Shown: positions 24,147 through 36,100 of the stretch, piece after piece
How positions within the stretch are numbered: the first letter of the stretch is position 1
Layout of the letters: every line of letters begins with the position of its first letter
Assembly (NCBI GenBank): GCA_947846985.1
Contig: CANTUZ010000004.1
Coordinates: forward strand, 79,556,159-79,620,158
Direction of reading: 5' to 3'
DNA length: 64,000 nt
Source of the DNA: Fratercula arctica
Taxonomy: Eukaryota > Chordata > Aves > Charadriiformes > Alcidae
Translations under genes and position numbers: made by a program
Notes under the pieces: model-generated
The model's input: only the letters and a program-made list of their open reading frames with translations
Database searches by the model: none
Told to the model about the DNA's origin: nothing

Positions 24147-27100
24147 GTGCCGCGGCGGGGGAGCGGGTGGGGCAGGGCCGCTGGGTGCTCCAACCGCTGA
24201 GGGGCCGGCGGGGCTCGGGCTGGTGGCTTCAAAGCAAAACACGGCTCTTGGGGCTGGCCGTGTGGTAAGAAGCAGCGGGCTGTGAGCCTGCTGCCGTCAC
24301 ACGGTACCCTGCCGCCCGCCCTGTTCACCTCAGAAACGTTCTTCTGCTACTTCTGTGGTTTACGGTCTCCTCTGGCCGTTCGCGCTGGTGACTGGTTTGT
24401 AGCGGTCCCCCTTCCAGTCCCTAAAGGGGCTCCAGGAAAGCTGGGGAGGGACTCTGGATCAGGGAGGGGAGCCACAGGACGAGGGGGAAGGGGTTTACAC
24501 TGAGAGAGGGGAGATTGAGATGAGATGTGAGGCAGAAATTCTTGGCTGTGAGGGGGGTGAGCCCCTGGCCCAGGTTGCCCACAGAAGCTGTGTCTGCCCC
24601 ATCCCTGGAGGGGTTCAAGGCCAGGTTGGACGGGGCTTGGAGCAACCTGGGCTGGTGGGAGGTGTCCCTGCCCAGGGCAGGGGGTGGCACTGGCTGGGCT
24701 TTAACGTCCCTTCCCACCTAGACCATTCTATGATTCTGTGACTGGTTTTAAAAGACTGTTGACTATTTTACCACCGTTGGGTTCTAGATAACGCCATATG
24801 ACAGAAGCCTTATTAGTGAAATGAGTTACCTGTAAAGCTTTGCATAGGTCAGAAGTGAAATACAGCCATGAAAACAGCAAGACCCTTGCTTTGCAGGTTT
24901 TGAAAGCTTGAGTTAAGGCTACTCGCAGCAATAAAGGTAATAGGAATTGGAGCAGTACTCCTTACTGAAGCTTATAATAAAGACAAGCACATGTGGAGTT
25001 GGATGCTGGCATTAAATCTTGCTTTTTCCTTGGTGCAGGCGGTCTCATGCAGTTGCATGCTGCATTTGTGAAGATGAAGCTTCTTGAGATGGCTGGGACG
25101 GTGTAATGGTTTAATTCTGCCAAAAAGCGCTGGGCTGTAGGCTGCAGCTGCTGCTGCCCTGGTCTGGATCTGTCAGGGGATGGAGCACCAGAGCCAGCGC
25201 AGGGAGGAGGGAGCAGGGCCGCAGGCCTCAGTGTCAGCTCAGGCAGCGTGGAAAATCTTGCCTGAGGTCCAGCCTTGTGAAATGTCATAATGGCAAAGCC
25301 TTTGGGCACCGTTTGTTTGAGTCATGTCGTTTGGCATGTCTTTAATGTCTTACAAAACTGTGCCATGAGCTGGATCCTAAAGAATAGAAGGCTAAGGGTT
25401 GAGCAGGAGAATGTGGAGACTAGTTTCTTGTATATTCTTTCCACTTTCTTTTTGTTCTTATGTAGGTTTAGATCTTTTTATTCTGCAGCTGGACAGTATT
25501 CTCATATGAAGCTTTTGAGGGCTGCTTGTTATAACTTTTTTTTTTTTTTTTTTGCAAAAAAAGTTTTGCTTCCCCCTCTCCCTCCCCATAAAAGGCTTTA
25601 AATAAGCAGTGGTAAAGTAATGGTTGGTTCTGAGCAGAGGAGTTCATTTAATATAGAGAAATTGTGATGATTGTTAGTAAATAGCACTTTCCCAGTCAGA
25701 AAAAAAGCTTCATTTCTCAATTAGAAATACCAAGCAGAACAGTATTTAGAAAAGTAATGATTTACCTTCTTTTGAATATATTTATATTTAAACTTTATTT
25801 TACCTGTAAGTTATGGTTTACTTTTCTTATCCACTTGTATAGTGCATTTGCATCGTGTCCATCTTCAAAACATTCTTTAAAGCAATCGCAGAGACTTTTT
25901 TCACTGGTGACATTTAATTATTTGTATTGATTCCAGCTTGGAGAGTGTTGCAGTTGGGAGGTTCTGAGCTGGATGCGGTTGAGAGAGGCTGCGGCCAGTG
26001 TGAGATTGACCAGTGCGATGGCAGCGTGGGGTACGGAGGAAGCCCAGATGAAAGTGGAGAAACAACACTGGACGCAATGATTATGGATGGGTAAGAAAAC
26101 CACGTGGAGAAAAGAATGATCCCTGTGATTTTTAGCACACTTAAATGAAGGATTGTTACAAAGATCTTATTGGTTTAGGGCTGACTATGGAACAAGTTAT
26201 ACGTTAACTTGTACAACTAGGAAAAATGCTTATCTAATTGATTACAGAGTAGCTAAGCATGTTTCTTATTGAATCTTTAGTGCAGTAATCAAGCTCTAGA
26301 TGTAACAGTTGCAAAGTGGATGCTTTGCAGCATTGTAAGCTTTCCCTTTACATTAATTCCATAAATACTTCACTTCTGGAGCAATTGTCTTCTGTACTTT
26401 ATTTACCATTTAAATCTGTCCTGATTAAAAAGGAACTGCAAGTGGGCGGTTCATGTTATGAGTTTACCAAACAAAATAGTTACTCTACTGAAAATATTTG
26501 TGTGCATGGAGTTACCGTTGCTTGAACAAGATCCCCATGCCTGTGAAAGGAAACAATACATATTTGAAGCTTTTCCCTACTAGTGTGATGCCATCTGTCT
26601 ATGGCATAGAACAATTAAAGCAATATGTTAAAGGAGCAAACTTTCTAATTTAAATGAGAACAGATTTTGTGTAATAAAAAGTGTACAGTTATTCTTGCAT
26701 TTTTAATAAGTTGTAAATATTTCTTGTTTTCAGCAACACTATGGAAGTTGGGGCAGTTGCGGATCTCAAACGGGTAAAAAATGCAATTGGTGTAGCACGA
26801 AAGGTCATTGAATACACTAAGCATACATTACTAGTGGGAGAGTCAGGTAATTATTCCTTTAACTGTTTCCAAGTCATATCTTCTTCTTAAAACACTTCCT
26901 GTTAAAATTGCTATATATTAATCTTGGTAATGTAGGTGGAAGGATTCTCTGACAATCAAATGAATCTGGTCAAATCATTCAGAAGTGTTTACTGTCTTAT
27001 TACACGTGTATGAGTTAGGTTTTAGTCTGTTATTTGCACATGAAAAGACAAATACAGTTTTATGGTCTTTCCCCCAATTTAACTGCAAATATTAATTTGT

Positions 27101-30100
27101 AATCCCGAGGCTTTACTGGTACCACTAATATCAATGGAATGATTTGATACAAGACACTATAGAAGCTATTAGATGTAAACATTTTGTCTAAAACCATGGA
27201 GTAACTCTTTCTAAGGAATGACAGAATTAATAGACACAACTAAATTTTACTATTTTAGTACATATCGAACATGGTTACTGTCTTTCATAGTTTAAAAATA
27301 TTAGTGAGAACTTGCATGTGAAAAATTACATTGGGGGGCTCTGCTCTTAGGCACAACAAAAGAGCAAACTGGAGGAATAGTTGAGCTTATAAAATACAAG
27401 CTGCTGGTGTTAGAATAATACTGGTTTTGAAAGAGATGTACGTTCCAGGGAGGTATATGAACAGTGAGCAGAAGGTTACTTGGCTCACAGTTAAGGCCTT
27501 TTAAAAAATACGTGCCTGCTCAAAGAAATGTGGAGATAAGTGTGGAAACTGAATTCTGAGCATTAAGGGTGAGTCAAGTGCTTTGAAATTGATAAGAAAA
27601 GATAAAAGGTTCTTAAAGGAATTAATGTGTACAGAATGATAGAAAAATAAGTCCAACAGCAGTTTTTTTGATGGAGTAAAGTAGGGCAATAGAGGGAGGT
27701 GAAGGCAGTGTGTAACAGAAGGTCTGAAAAGAGAGAGATGGATTTGCAGATCCTATTTAATTCAAGCAGTTGGCTGTCATTGGGTTACAAGAGGTTTTGG
27801 TAAGAGAGATTTCACAGGTGATGCTGAAAAAGAAATTGGTCAGGTGTTAAATAGAGGAGGAAGAAATGCTCATAGTACTCCTTTCCCCGTCACTGGTAGT
27901 TATCAAAATATTTTTAACTTTTGATTGGTAGAATGAGCAGAAAAGATAAGGAAGATGAAGAAACAGAATGATTAAAGTGCTGATTTAAAGTATATTTTCC
28001 AGCCTAAGGAGATGGCTGCTTGCATAATGCAGTCACGTGGACAAGGCCGTTATGCTGAGTCCTGGCTGTCAGTGAGAACTTCCTCAAAAGAAACTGCCTA
28101 GTAGTAGTGACAAAAGCAAGACACGAAAAGCTGAAGATATATATGAGTAAAAACTGGAGATGGTGATAAATGTTAGTGAATGAATCAAAGCAGTGGAGCA
28201 GTTGAGAAAGACTAATATTTCTTGTGAAGGAATGTATTTTCTGTGGAAGTAGGAAAATATTGGATAAAGGAAACTGTAGTTGTCTTTACCAGGTGAAGAT
28301 TGATAAAGAGGAAATAGAGCTATCGCTTCAGAAGAATACATTTGAATATTCAAATCAGTATGTGAGAGAAATGACAGTTTATTTCTGAATAAAAATATTT
28401 ACATTTTCACCAGAAAAAGCTAGCTAGAATAGTAAAACCTTTTCATATAAATATATATAATCTCTGCAGGCTTTTTTTATTCAAGCTGCGAAATTGCTGA
28501 AGTTATTCCTTCTTCTTTTCCCAATAACTAAACGGCACTTTTATTTGAATATATTTAGTGATATAATCCAGGAAAGTGCCTGTCTCCTAAAATTTCATTT
28601 CTATGGGAGGTTGGCATTAGAGAGGAGGAGACAAGCTGTGGCACACATTAAGTTTTAGTTGATCATTTTTAAATGTGTGACCAGTACATTGTTCCTGGTG
28701 GTAACGTTTCAATGAAAGTAACATGAAATTTTTGTTTTCAGTGTTAAAAACACTGATGGCATCTGTTAGAGTGCCATGACTCCTGAATAGCCCTCACAGT
28801 TCTGTTTACTTTGACTCAAAAAATTGAAGTAGAGGTATTTTAAAACACTTGGTCCAAAGAGAACTTAAGGAAGAGGATGTGTAGCAGAATCACAGAGTGG
28901 TTGAGGGTGGCAGGGACTTGAGGTTGTCTGGTTCAACCCCCCTGTTCAAGTAGAGCCACCTAGAACTGGTTGCCCAGGGCCGTGTCCGATGGGTTTTGAA
29001 TGTTTCTGAGGAGGGAGACTCCACAACCTCTGGGCAACTCGGTCACCCTCAGAGTGCAGAAGTGTGTCCTGCTGTTCAGAGGGACCCTCCTGCTGTTCAG
29101 TCTGTGCCCATTGCCTCCTGTCCTGTCACTGGGCACCACCGAAAAGGGCCTGGCTTGATCTTCTTTACACCCTCCCTTCAGATATTTTTATGCAAGTCTT
29201 AGAAAACCAGCAATAAAGACTGTGTATAGTAATGTAGAACTGAGGCTGGTGAGGGACATTCAGTGCAGAATGATTACATGTGAGAAAAAAAAAAAAGGAT
29301 TATTTTGGTTATTATCTACCAAGAAATTTTCAGATTTGTCTCCAACAGACAGTAAAGTTTCATGTGTGCCTGACCTTTTCCCTTTTTGTCCTAGCAATTC
29401 GTAGGCCAATAACTCAAGGAAAAAGTTCAGAGACTAAAAATGACCAACTTTGTTTCCAGGAATAGAAACAAGGCTTCAAAAGTCATGAAAGAATGAGTAA
29501 CAAACACGTACAAGCACATTTTTACCTTAAAAAGAAAACTACAAAAAATCACTGCCTGTTTGTTCTAGAAATGGGAAAATAAATATCTGTTTAATTGAAG
29601 CTGTCAGTTTTCTTTTCCTCTGAGTGCAAAGGAACTGTAATTGTGTCAGTTTTTGAGAAAAACACAGAAAAGCTGTCCAGAAATAATTGAAGGCTTTTCT
29701 AAATGCTTGGACTGGAGAAGCTTGTTCAGCTGTGTGTTATAGCGACGTTATTATCAAGGATTGGTAATATAAATTCAAGCTTCTGAATCTAGCTACAGTA
29801 TCTGTTACTAGGTGGTGTCAAAGGTATCTACAACTAAAAGATGAAAGAACAGTTCATCTTTTCTTTTCCCTTTCCCTGACTATAAAAGCCATTCTTAGAA
29901 GTGCAGCATTCTTTCATTGCTTCTTGTTGGTATTTCTTTTGCTCCCTTGATACATACTATATTAATTTTCAAAACAAGGAAACAGTCACTTTTAAAGGAA
30001 GTAGTGTACTATGATGTGTCTGATGGATTGATTTCTGCAAGTACCAGTGTTTTAGTGGCAAATGTTGTGCTGCTATGTTACTTACATTTCATAAAAGACT

Positions 30101-33100
30101 AGCTATTACACTATTATTTTTTTATTTATTATTGTTTCATTTAAGTATTTTATCATTTTTTTAAATATTTCTGACACACAGACAGCCCAGGCCATTCCTG
30201 CTCCAGGGTATTTGTGTCCAGTTGATTAACAGAGTTTAATTTATTTCTCTTTCAATGGGAAAACTTACATGTGTTAATGTAGTTATAGTGAATTGAGGAA
30301 ATTTGATATTACCAGTGAAGGGAGAGTTTGTTACTGCAGTTGTGCATCACTATGATGGCTGATACTGCTCCCTGAAGACCTATGTCTCATTTCCATAGAG
30401 AATGTAGAAATTCTTGATTTCTAGATAACATTACATGAATGCATTGTCATAAAATATATTAAAATGTGAATAAATTAATGCGATTGGTTTGTTGTTGCTT
30501 TTCAAGCCTCCCTGTTTGCTGTAAGAATGGGGTTCCCGTATGAAGATTTAACTACACAAAATTCTCTCTCGGTGTATTCCAAGTGGCTTAATCAAAGCTG
30601 TCAGCCAAACTACTGGAAGGTAGGGTGCAGTGGTGGTGGTGAAGGGGGGGGTTAGGAAGTCTGTGATGCAGCATTGCCTCTGCCTTTCAGCTTGCTTTGA
30701 AGTTGAACTTGGAATTACCAAGCATTTGGTAGACTTGAGCATAGTACGTGTCTAGCTCTTATTTCTTAGGTCCTGCTGGTTTTGACCTTGCTGCAGTAGC
30801 ATATTGGTGTGGGAATTACATTTTATTTTAGCTTTAAATTTGGACAGGACTTCTCAAACTAAATAAGCAGTGTGTGTATTTTTTTGATGCATGTGTAAAT
30901 TTCTGAAAGAAAGTCTTAGCAGCAATTAAGGTCCTTAAATAGTTAACGACTTTCTGCAGACCTCTGAACACATCAGATTAGTGCAACTGTCTGTTAAACT
31001 TGCCTGTTGTGGTGAAGTTGGTTTGTTATTTTGGGGTTGGTGTTGCAGATTTCTATGTGTTTGTACACTGCCTTCATTGTTTCTTAGATATGAAATGCTG
31101 CATTGCTGAACCATTTTTATTCAATACATAATTATATTTTTCATTTGGGAAAATATCTTGGCTATGATACTGAATTGACGATTATATCTTGATTCCACAT
31201 TAGTAAAACAAGCTCAATTCATCTGGTAGGTTTTTTTAGCTTGAAAATTTTCCTCATTTGCTGAAGAATGAGCTTTTTTTTTTTTTTTTTTTGACCAGTC
31301 AGTTGAGCAAAGGAAAATCTTTAATTCGAAGTAGGATATAATACCAGAAGTCAGTCTTTATTCTTCAAGTAAAACAACTTGCGGGATTTTGGTACAGCTG
31401 TATAATTTAAGCATTTGGCATCTGATACCTGTGTAGTAGATTGTAGGTATTGATTGTAGTATTCTTAAATTTGTGTGTAATGAATAATGCTATGTTATTC
31501 ATGCAAATGACAAAATAATTGCAGAATGTGGTACCAGACTCTTCAAAATCCTGTGGACCATACAAACGGCCTGAAAAAGTGACTGGTAAAGAAGAAGAGA
31601 CCATCTCTCAAAGAAGTGTTCATAATCATGATACTATTGGTAACAACTTTTGGTAACTCTGATTCTGATTTATTTTTCTCATTCTCTTACAAAGTAAATC
31701 ATACTGAGTTTAAAGCAAAGTATTTCATAATAGGCATTATTTCCCATTTATAGTGGTTTCAAGATTCTGTTACTTATGTGTTAGGATGGAGTGCCTAAAA
31801 GTAGGATTTGTTTTTGTTTTTCCAGTGCACTGGCTGCACAGCCACTTGCTTCATTTTTTGCCCTTAGCTGTTTGTTCATTACCCCGCTGCTTTTCCCTCC
31901 CATAATTGCTGAGGCAGCTATGGATGCTTAGAAAACTGATCAAGGTTAAAGATAATTATTTTTATCTTGATTATGATTAACTTAGGTCAAGTCTCCCTTG
32001 GAGCTGTCGGGTCAGCTTAACAGACTTTGCGGTGGTGCAAGAAATGAGTAAACAGTCCTGTTGCCAGCCAAAAGCAATGTTTGTCGAGCAGTCCTTAAAC
32101 TTATAAAGTTTGCTTTCATTTTTCTTCTGCTCTGTCTTTTGATAAATAGATATATTTCTACAGAAACTCTTATCTTAAAACAGGTTAGCAGTAGTAGTCC
32201 CAAAAACTTCTAAGAGTTTACTGATTGAGGACTGTTAATTGCTAAGCCTGTAAGCTGATTAATGAGCAGATGAGAGAAAGGACTGGAGCGGTTACAGATT
32301 CATGTCTTTCAAAGCTTTATACTTTGTAGTTTTGAAACTTGCACTTTTTTGGTTTATTCTGGGTTTTTCTCAGTTGAGCAATTCAGAGCTTTTTGCCTGA
32401 CAGTATTTGCAATACCCAGAATTAACAAGTTGTTTCAAGTGTGAATCTTCCTTCTTTGCTTCCAGTCCACCCTGCTAATAACCAATTAACGTTCTACAGA
32501 AGTCAGGCAACGTACCAAATTCTTAAGTTGGTAGGTAGCTTTCTTTACTGGCATATACGGTCTTCAGTGTGCGCTAGAAAACTCAGAAATTGTGGAGTGT
32601 CAGGATGAGAGACAAGTGTGCTAAATACACTTCAGGAATTGATGTGTCATTAAGTAGTCCTAAGCTCTTTTGTAGTAAATGATGGTGCTTAACATTTGTG
32701 TTGCAAACTCTCCCATCTCACTGTTTTATAGATGATGATCTGAAAGGTCCCTTCCAACCTAGACAATCCTATGATTCTAAATATCTCCTTGACTAACACA
32801 TTGCGAGAAGAGTCTTCATTCAGAAATTTATCACTTATGAAGTTGGTAGGAACTGATGCCCTTCCGGTCCTTTCGCAGGGGATAATGGTGGCCATAGAGT
32901 CAGTGTCTCTATGCTTTTAGCTTCTACTGGTCAGGAAACTTTACTATGAGAAGGAGGTACTGCTTAGTGAGGTCAGAGAACCGCAGCTCAGCTCCTTGAA
33001 TTCTGCTTCTTGGCTCTCACTTTGTCCGGGAGTTTGATGCCAGCAGCAATTTCAGCCCCTTTAAAGAGGTGCAGTCTTGCTCTATGGAGAAGCAGCTGAT

Positions 33101-36100
33101 CCCAAATCCTGTTCCAGTGGCAATCTGGGCTTCTCTAATGTGAGGCAGTGGCTTCCTTATCAGCACAGAATTAGCAAGGGGTAGGCTCATCTGCATGTTT
33201 GTTTGCCTGTTGTGTCATTCTTATTACTTTGGTAGGCAGTGTGTCACCTTCTGCCGAATTTAAGCTCATCCCACTGACTTTGGTTTTTAATCTCCTTCAA
33301 GCACTGTTGATAATTTCCAAACTTTGTCATTCTGCTGGTGCAGGGTGTGGTGACACCGGGTACCTGTTCTCTACTGGTTAACGTGGGTGCGTATCAGAGA
33401 CAGTGGCTGCTTGGGCAGCAGTAACATACAGCTCTGAACAGCGTGGCACTCGCTGGTTTAGATTCCTTTTTGAGCTCTTGTGATACATCCAGAACTTCTC
33501 CAAATGTGTTTTTAAAAGAATGTGTTTTCTTTAAGAGTATGACTTTTCTGTGTTTCAGGATATCAGTAACTTGAACAGTCTGAGTATTGCGGTTCTGTTT
33601 GATAACCGGAGTGCCAATTTGATAAATTTCTTAGGAGTGTTTCTGAATATGTTTCATCCCTGTTGAAAATTTTAGGTATGGTTGTAATTGGTGCGAGCGG
33701 AACCGTTGCTTCTGGGACATCTACTAATGGTGCAATCCACAAAATTCCAGGGTTAGTATCTCTGGTTTTACAAAAAAGCTTTTTTCCCACCTCACTTCCT
33801 ATGTTAAGCTTATGTAAAGGTTATGTGTTTTAGACTGCAATGACCACAAAATGACCTTGCTTATTTCCGGGCACTGCCATAAATCCTAATACGGAGAAAC
33901 TGATTCAGCTGCAAGATGATTTGTGTTTGTTGGAGGAAATGTTTGTTTTTCAGCTTGCTTAATTCATGCTCCAGAGACACAAACGACTGGCACCAGAGGC
34001 AAATAAGCACTTTGGAGAGGTGGACAGTCTCCAAAGAAATGTACATAAAATCAGAGCCCCAGGCCTGTATTTTGTCTTTAAGATTTTTTTTCTACCCAGT
34101 TAGGAATCTTGTCTGTCGACCAAGTTGGACAACTTCTGGATTTAGCAACAAATTATTGAACGTCCCCAGCTGCTTAGTGTTGCCCACTGGCTGTGCCCTA
34201 ATAGTCTAATAACAAATATTTGTGCTTTGGAGGTGGATTAACCCTCAGGTCAGGCAGGTTATCACAGATCACTTCAATCGGTAGTTTTAAGACAAGACCT
34301 CTGACTGCGGTGGGGTGACCTCATTACCTGTGCTGTTCTCTGGGTTTAACACTGACCCAGCTGGATGCAGTACAGTTGACAAAGTTAAAAGTGTGCCCAA
34401 GTCATAAGAACGTGCCAATATCAGGCCAAGAGCTATTACATTAGTGCAGTCCCACTGGAATTAGTAAATTTCTACAGTTTCTATTTTGTGGTTTGTTTTT
34501 TTTTTTTCCGTTGTTCACTACAGCCGTGTAGGAGATTCTCCGATAGCTGGAGCAGGATCCTACGCAGATAGTACAGCCGGAGGAGCTGCGGCCACCGGGG
34601 ACGGTGACATCATGATGCGCTTCTTACCCAGGTTTGTCCTTAGGGCAGACTTTGCTAGCTTCCTCTAGCAAAATGAAGTAATTGATTAAAAAGGCAGTCT
34701 GATTTACTGGCTGCTGAAGTGGGAGTAAAGGAAGGAAGGGAAGGGGGAAAGAACAGCAGCAGAATCAAGTCATCCTTATGATCTGTCTTAAAAGAAGTGA
34801 CTTCTTAAGTATCTTGGTGACAGATCCCTTAATACTGCCAAGCTGTGAGCGAACAGGCAGCAGGTAATGAGTGTATTCCCAACTGTGGGTGCTCTTTAAC
34901 AGAACTGATTAGCTTTTTCTCCTCCAAAGTGTTCTGTTGTGTGGGAAATAGGTGTTATAAATTGTAGAAAGGATGAAGGGTGGGTCTGGGATTAGTCAGG
35001 AGGGTGGGGAGGTGTCACTGTAACAATCCTATGTAATTGCATCTCATTTGGAACTGGAAGAGGTGGTGTAGTGCTGTCATCGTTGCATAGAATCTTCCTG
35101 GTTGGAAGGGACCTTTGAGATCATCGAGTCCAACATACACACACACAAAAAAAACCCCTGCAATCTCTGTCACTATTGCTGAGTCTTGACAGTCACTCTG
35201 GTGGGTCGCTCTCAGCAGGAATAAGTTACGGAAGCCCGTGATGAACATGACGGGCACCGATGCTTGAAGGAATATATATATCTGTGGCCTTCAGATTACT
35301 TGAGTGCTTTTCTTCAAACTGGTGGTTAAGAATGCCCACTAGCTGCTGCATATCTACAAATGTCCTCAATGAGTTTCAAGCTGTTCCAAGCCAGTCTTGA
35401 AACACAAGGCGGTTGACAACTTCATGAATTATCCTGAGGTATCAGATACCAGGAGGAGTAGTGAGCTGAGCTCCGCTATGAGGTTAGTCGATAAAAGCTC
35501 ACATTACAGTTTAGCAGCCTGAAGGATTTGGCTGTAATGCTTAAAACATTTTGTGTTGGCACCAATGGGTTTTAGAAAACAACTCAGACTAGCTGGTTAA
35601 TCACAGGTTCCTTGTAGCTACAGATCTTTCCTAATTCCTTGTTATTTAGATAGTCCCACATGAACACAAAGCATAAAATTGACCTGCCAGAAGTGAAGGA
35701 AGTGTCAAATAAACAGCAAAATTGATAGTCTTTTCCAACTGCCTTCTTTGAGATGGTAACATCTTACTGAGTTTTTGGTTAGTGAAGAGACCCCTGTGAA
35801 ATACAGCTTTATATTCAGATAGTTGTCTTTAGATAATGTGAACGTATTTGATTGTTAGAATAAATCAAAGATAACAGGCAGTCTCAAAATGCAAGGAAGG
35901 TTCTCTTCTGTGGTACGTTGATAGCATTTATAGTTAGTGCTCTCTGTAGGGGGAGTCTTAGTGTAACAGGAGTTGGTCTTGGTATATGCATCTTTCATCA
36001 AAACAAAATCTAGTGGTGTTTGCTTGTAAGTTATATTATGTGCTATCTTTTAATCTTCAGGTTCTGAAAGAAAATGACAACGAAAAGCAATTTTTTTGCC

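Larger units (their letters stand above)
23870..24330 (+). promoter_or_regulatory. AGA: AGA CpG-island promoter and first exon
   Basis: Base composition changes abruptly from AT-rich to strongly GC-rich with dense CpG and GGC/GCC runs, centred on the AGA start codon. No TATA box is seen. This fits the TATA-less CpG-island promoter of a housekeeping lysosomal gene. The exact transcription start cannot be placed from sequence. Confidence 0.85.

Noticed and set aside
23592..24328. Long open frames on both strands over the AGA promoter (up to 202 codons)
   Set aside because: They are GC-rich shadows of the CpG island and AGA exon 1, with Arg/Pro/Ala-rich translations and no family match. They give no support for a divergent gene.
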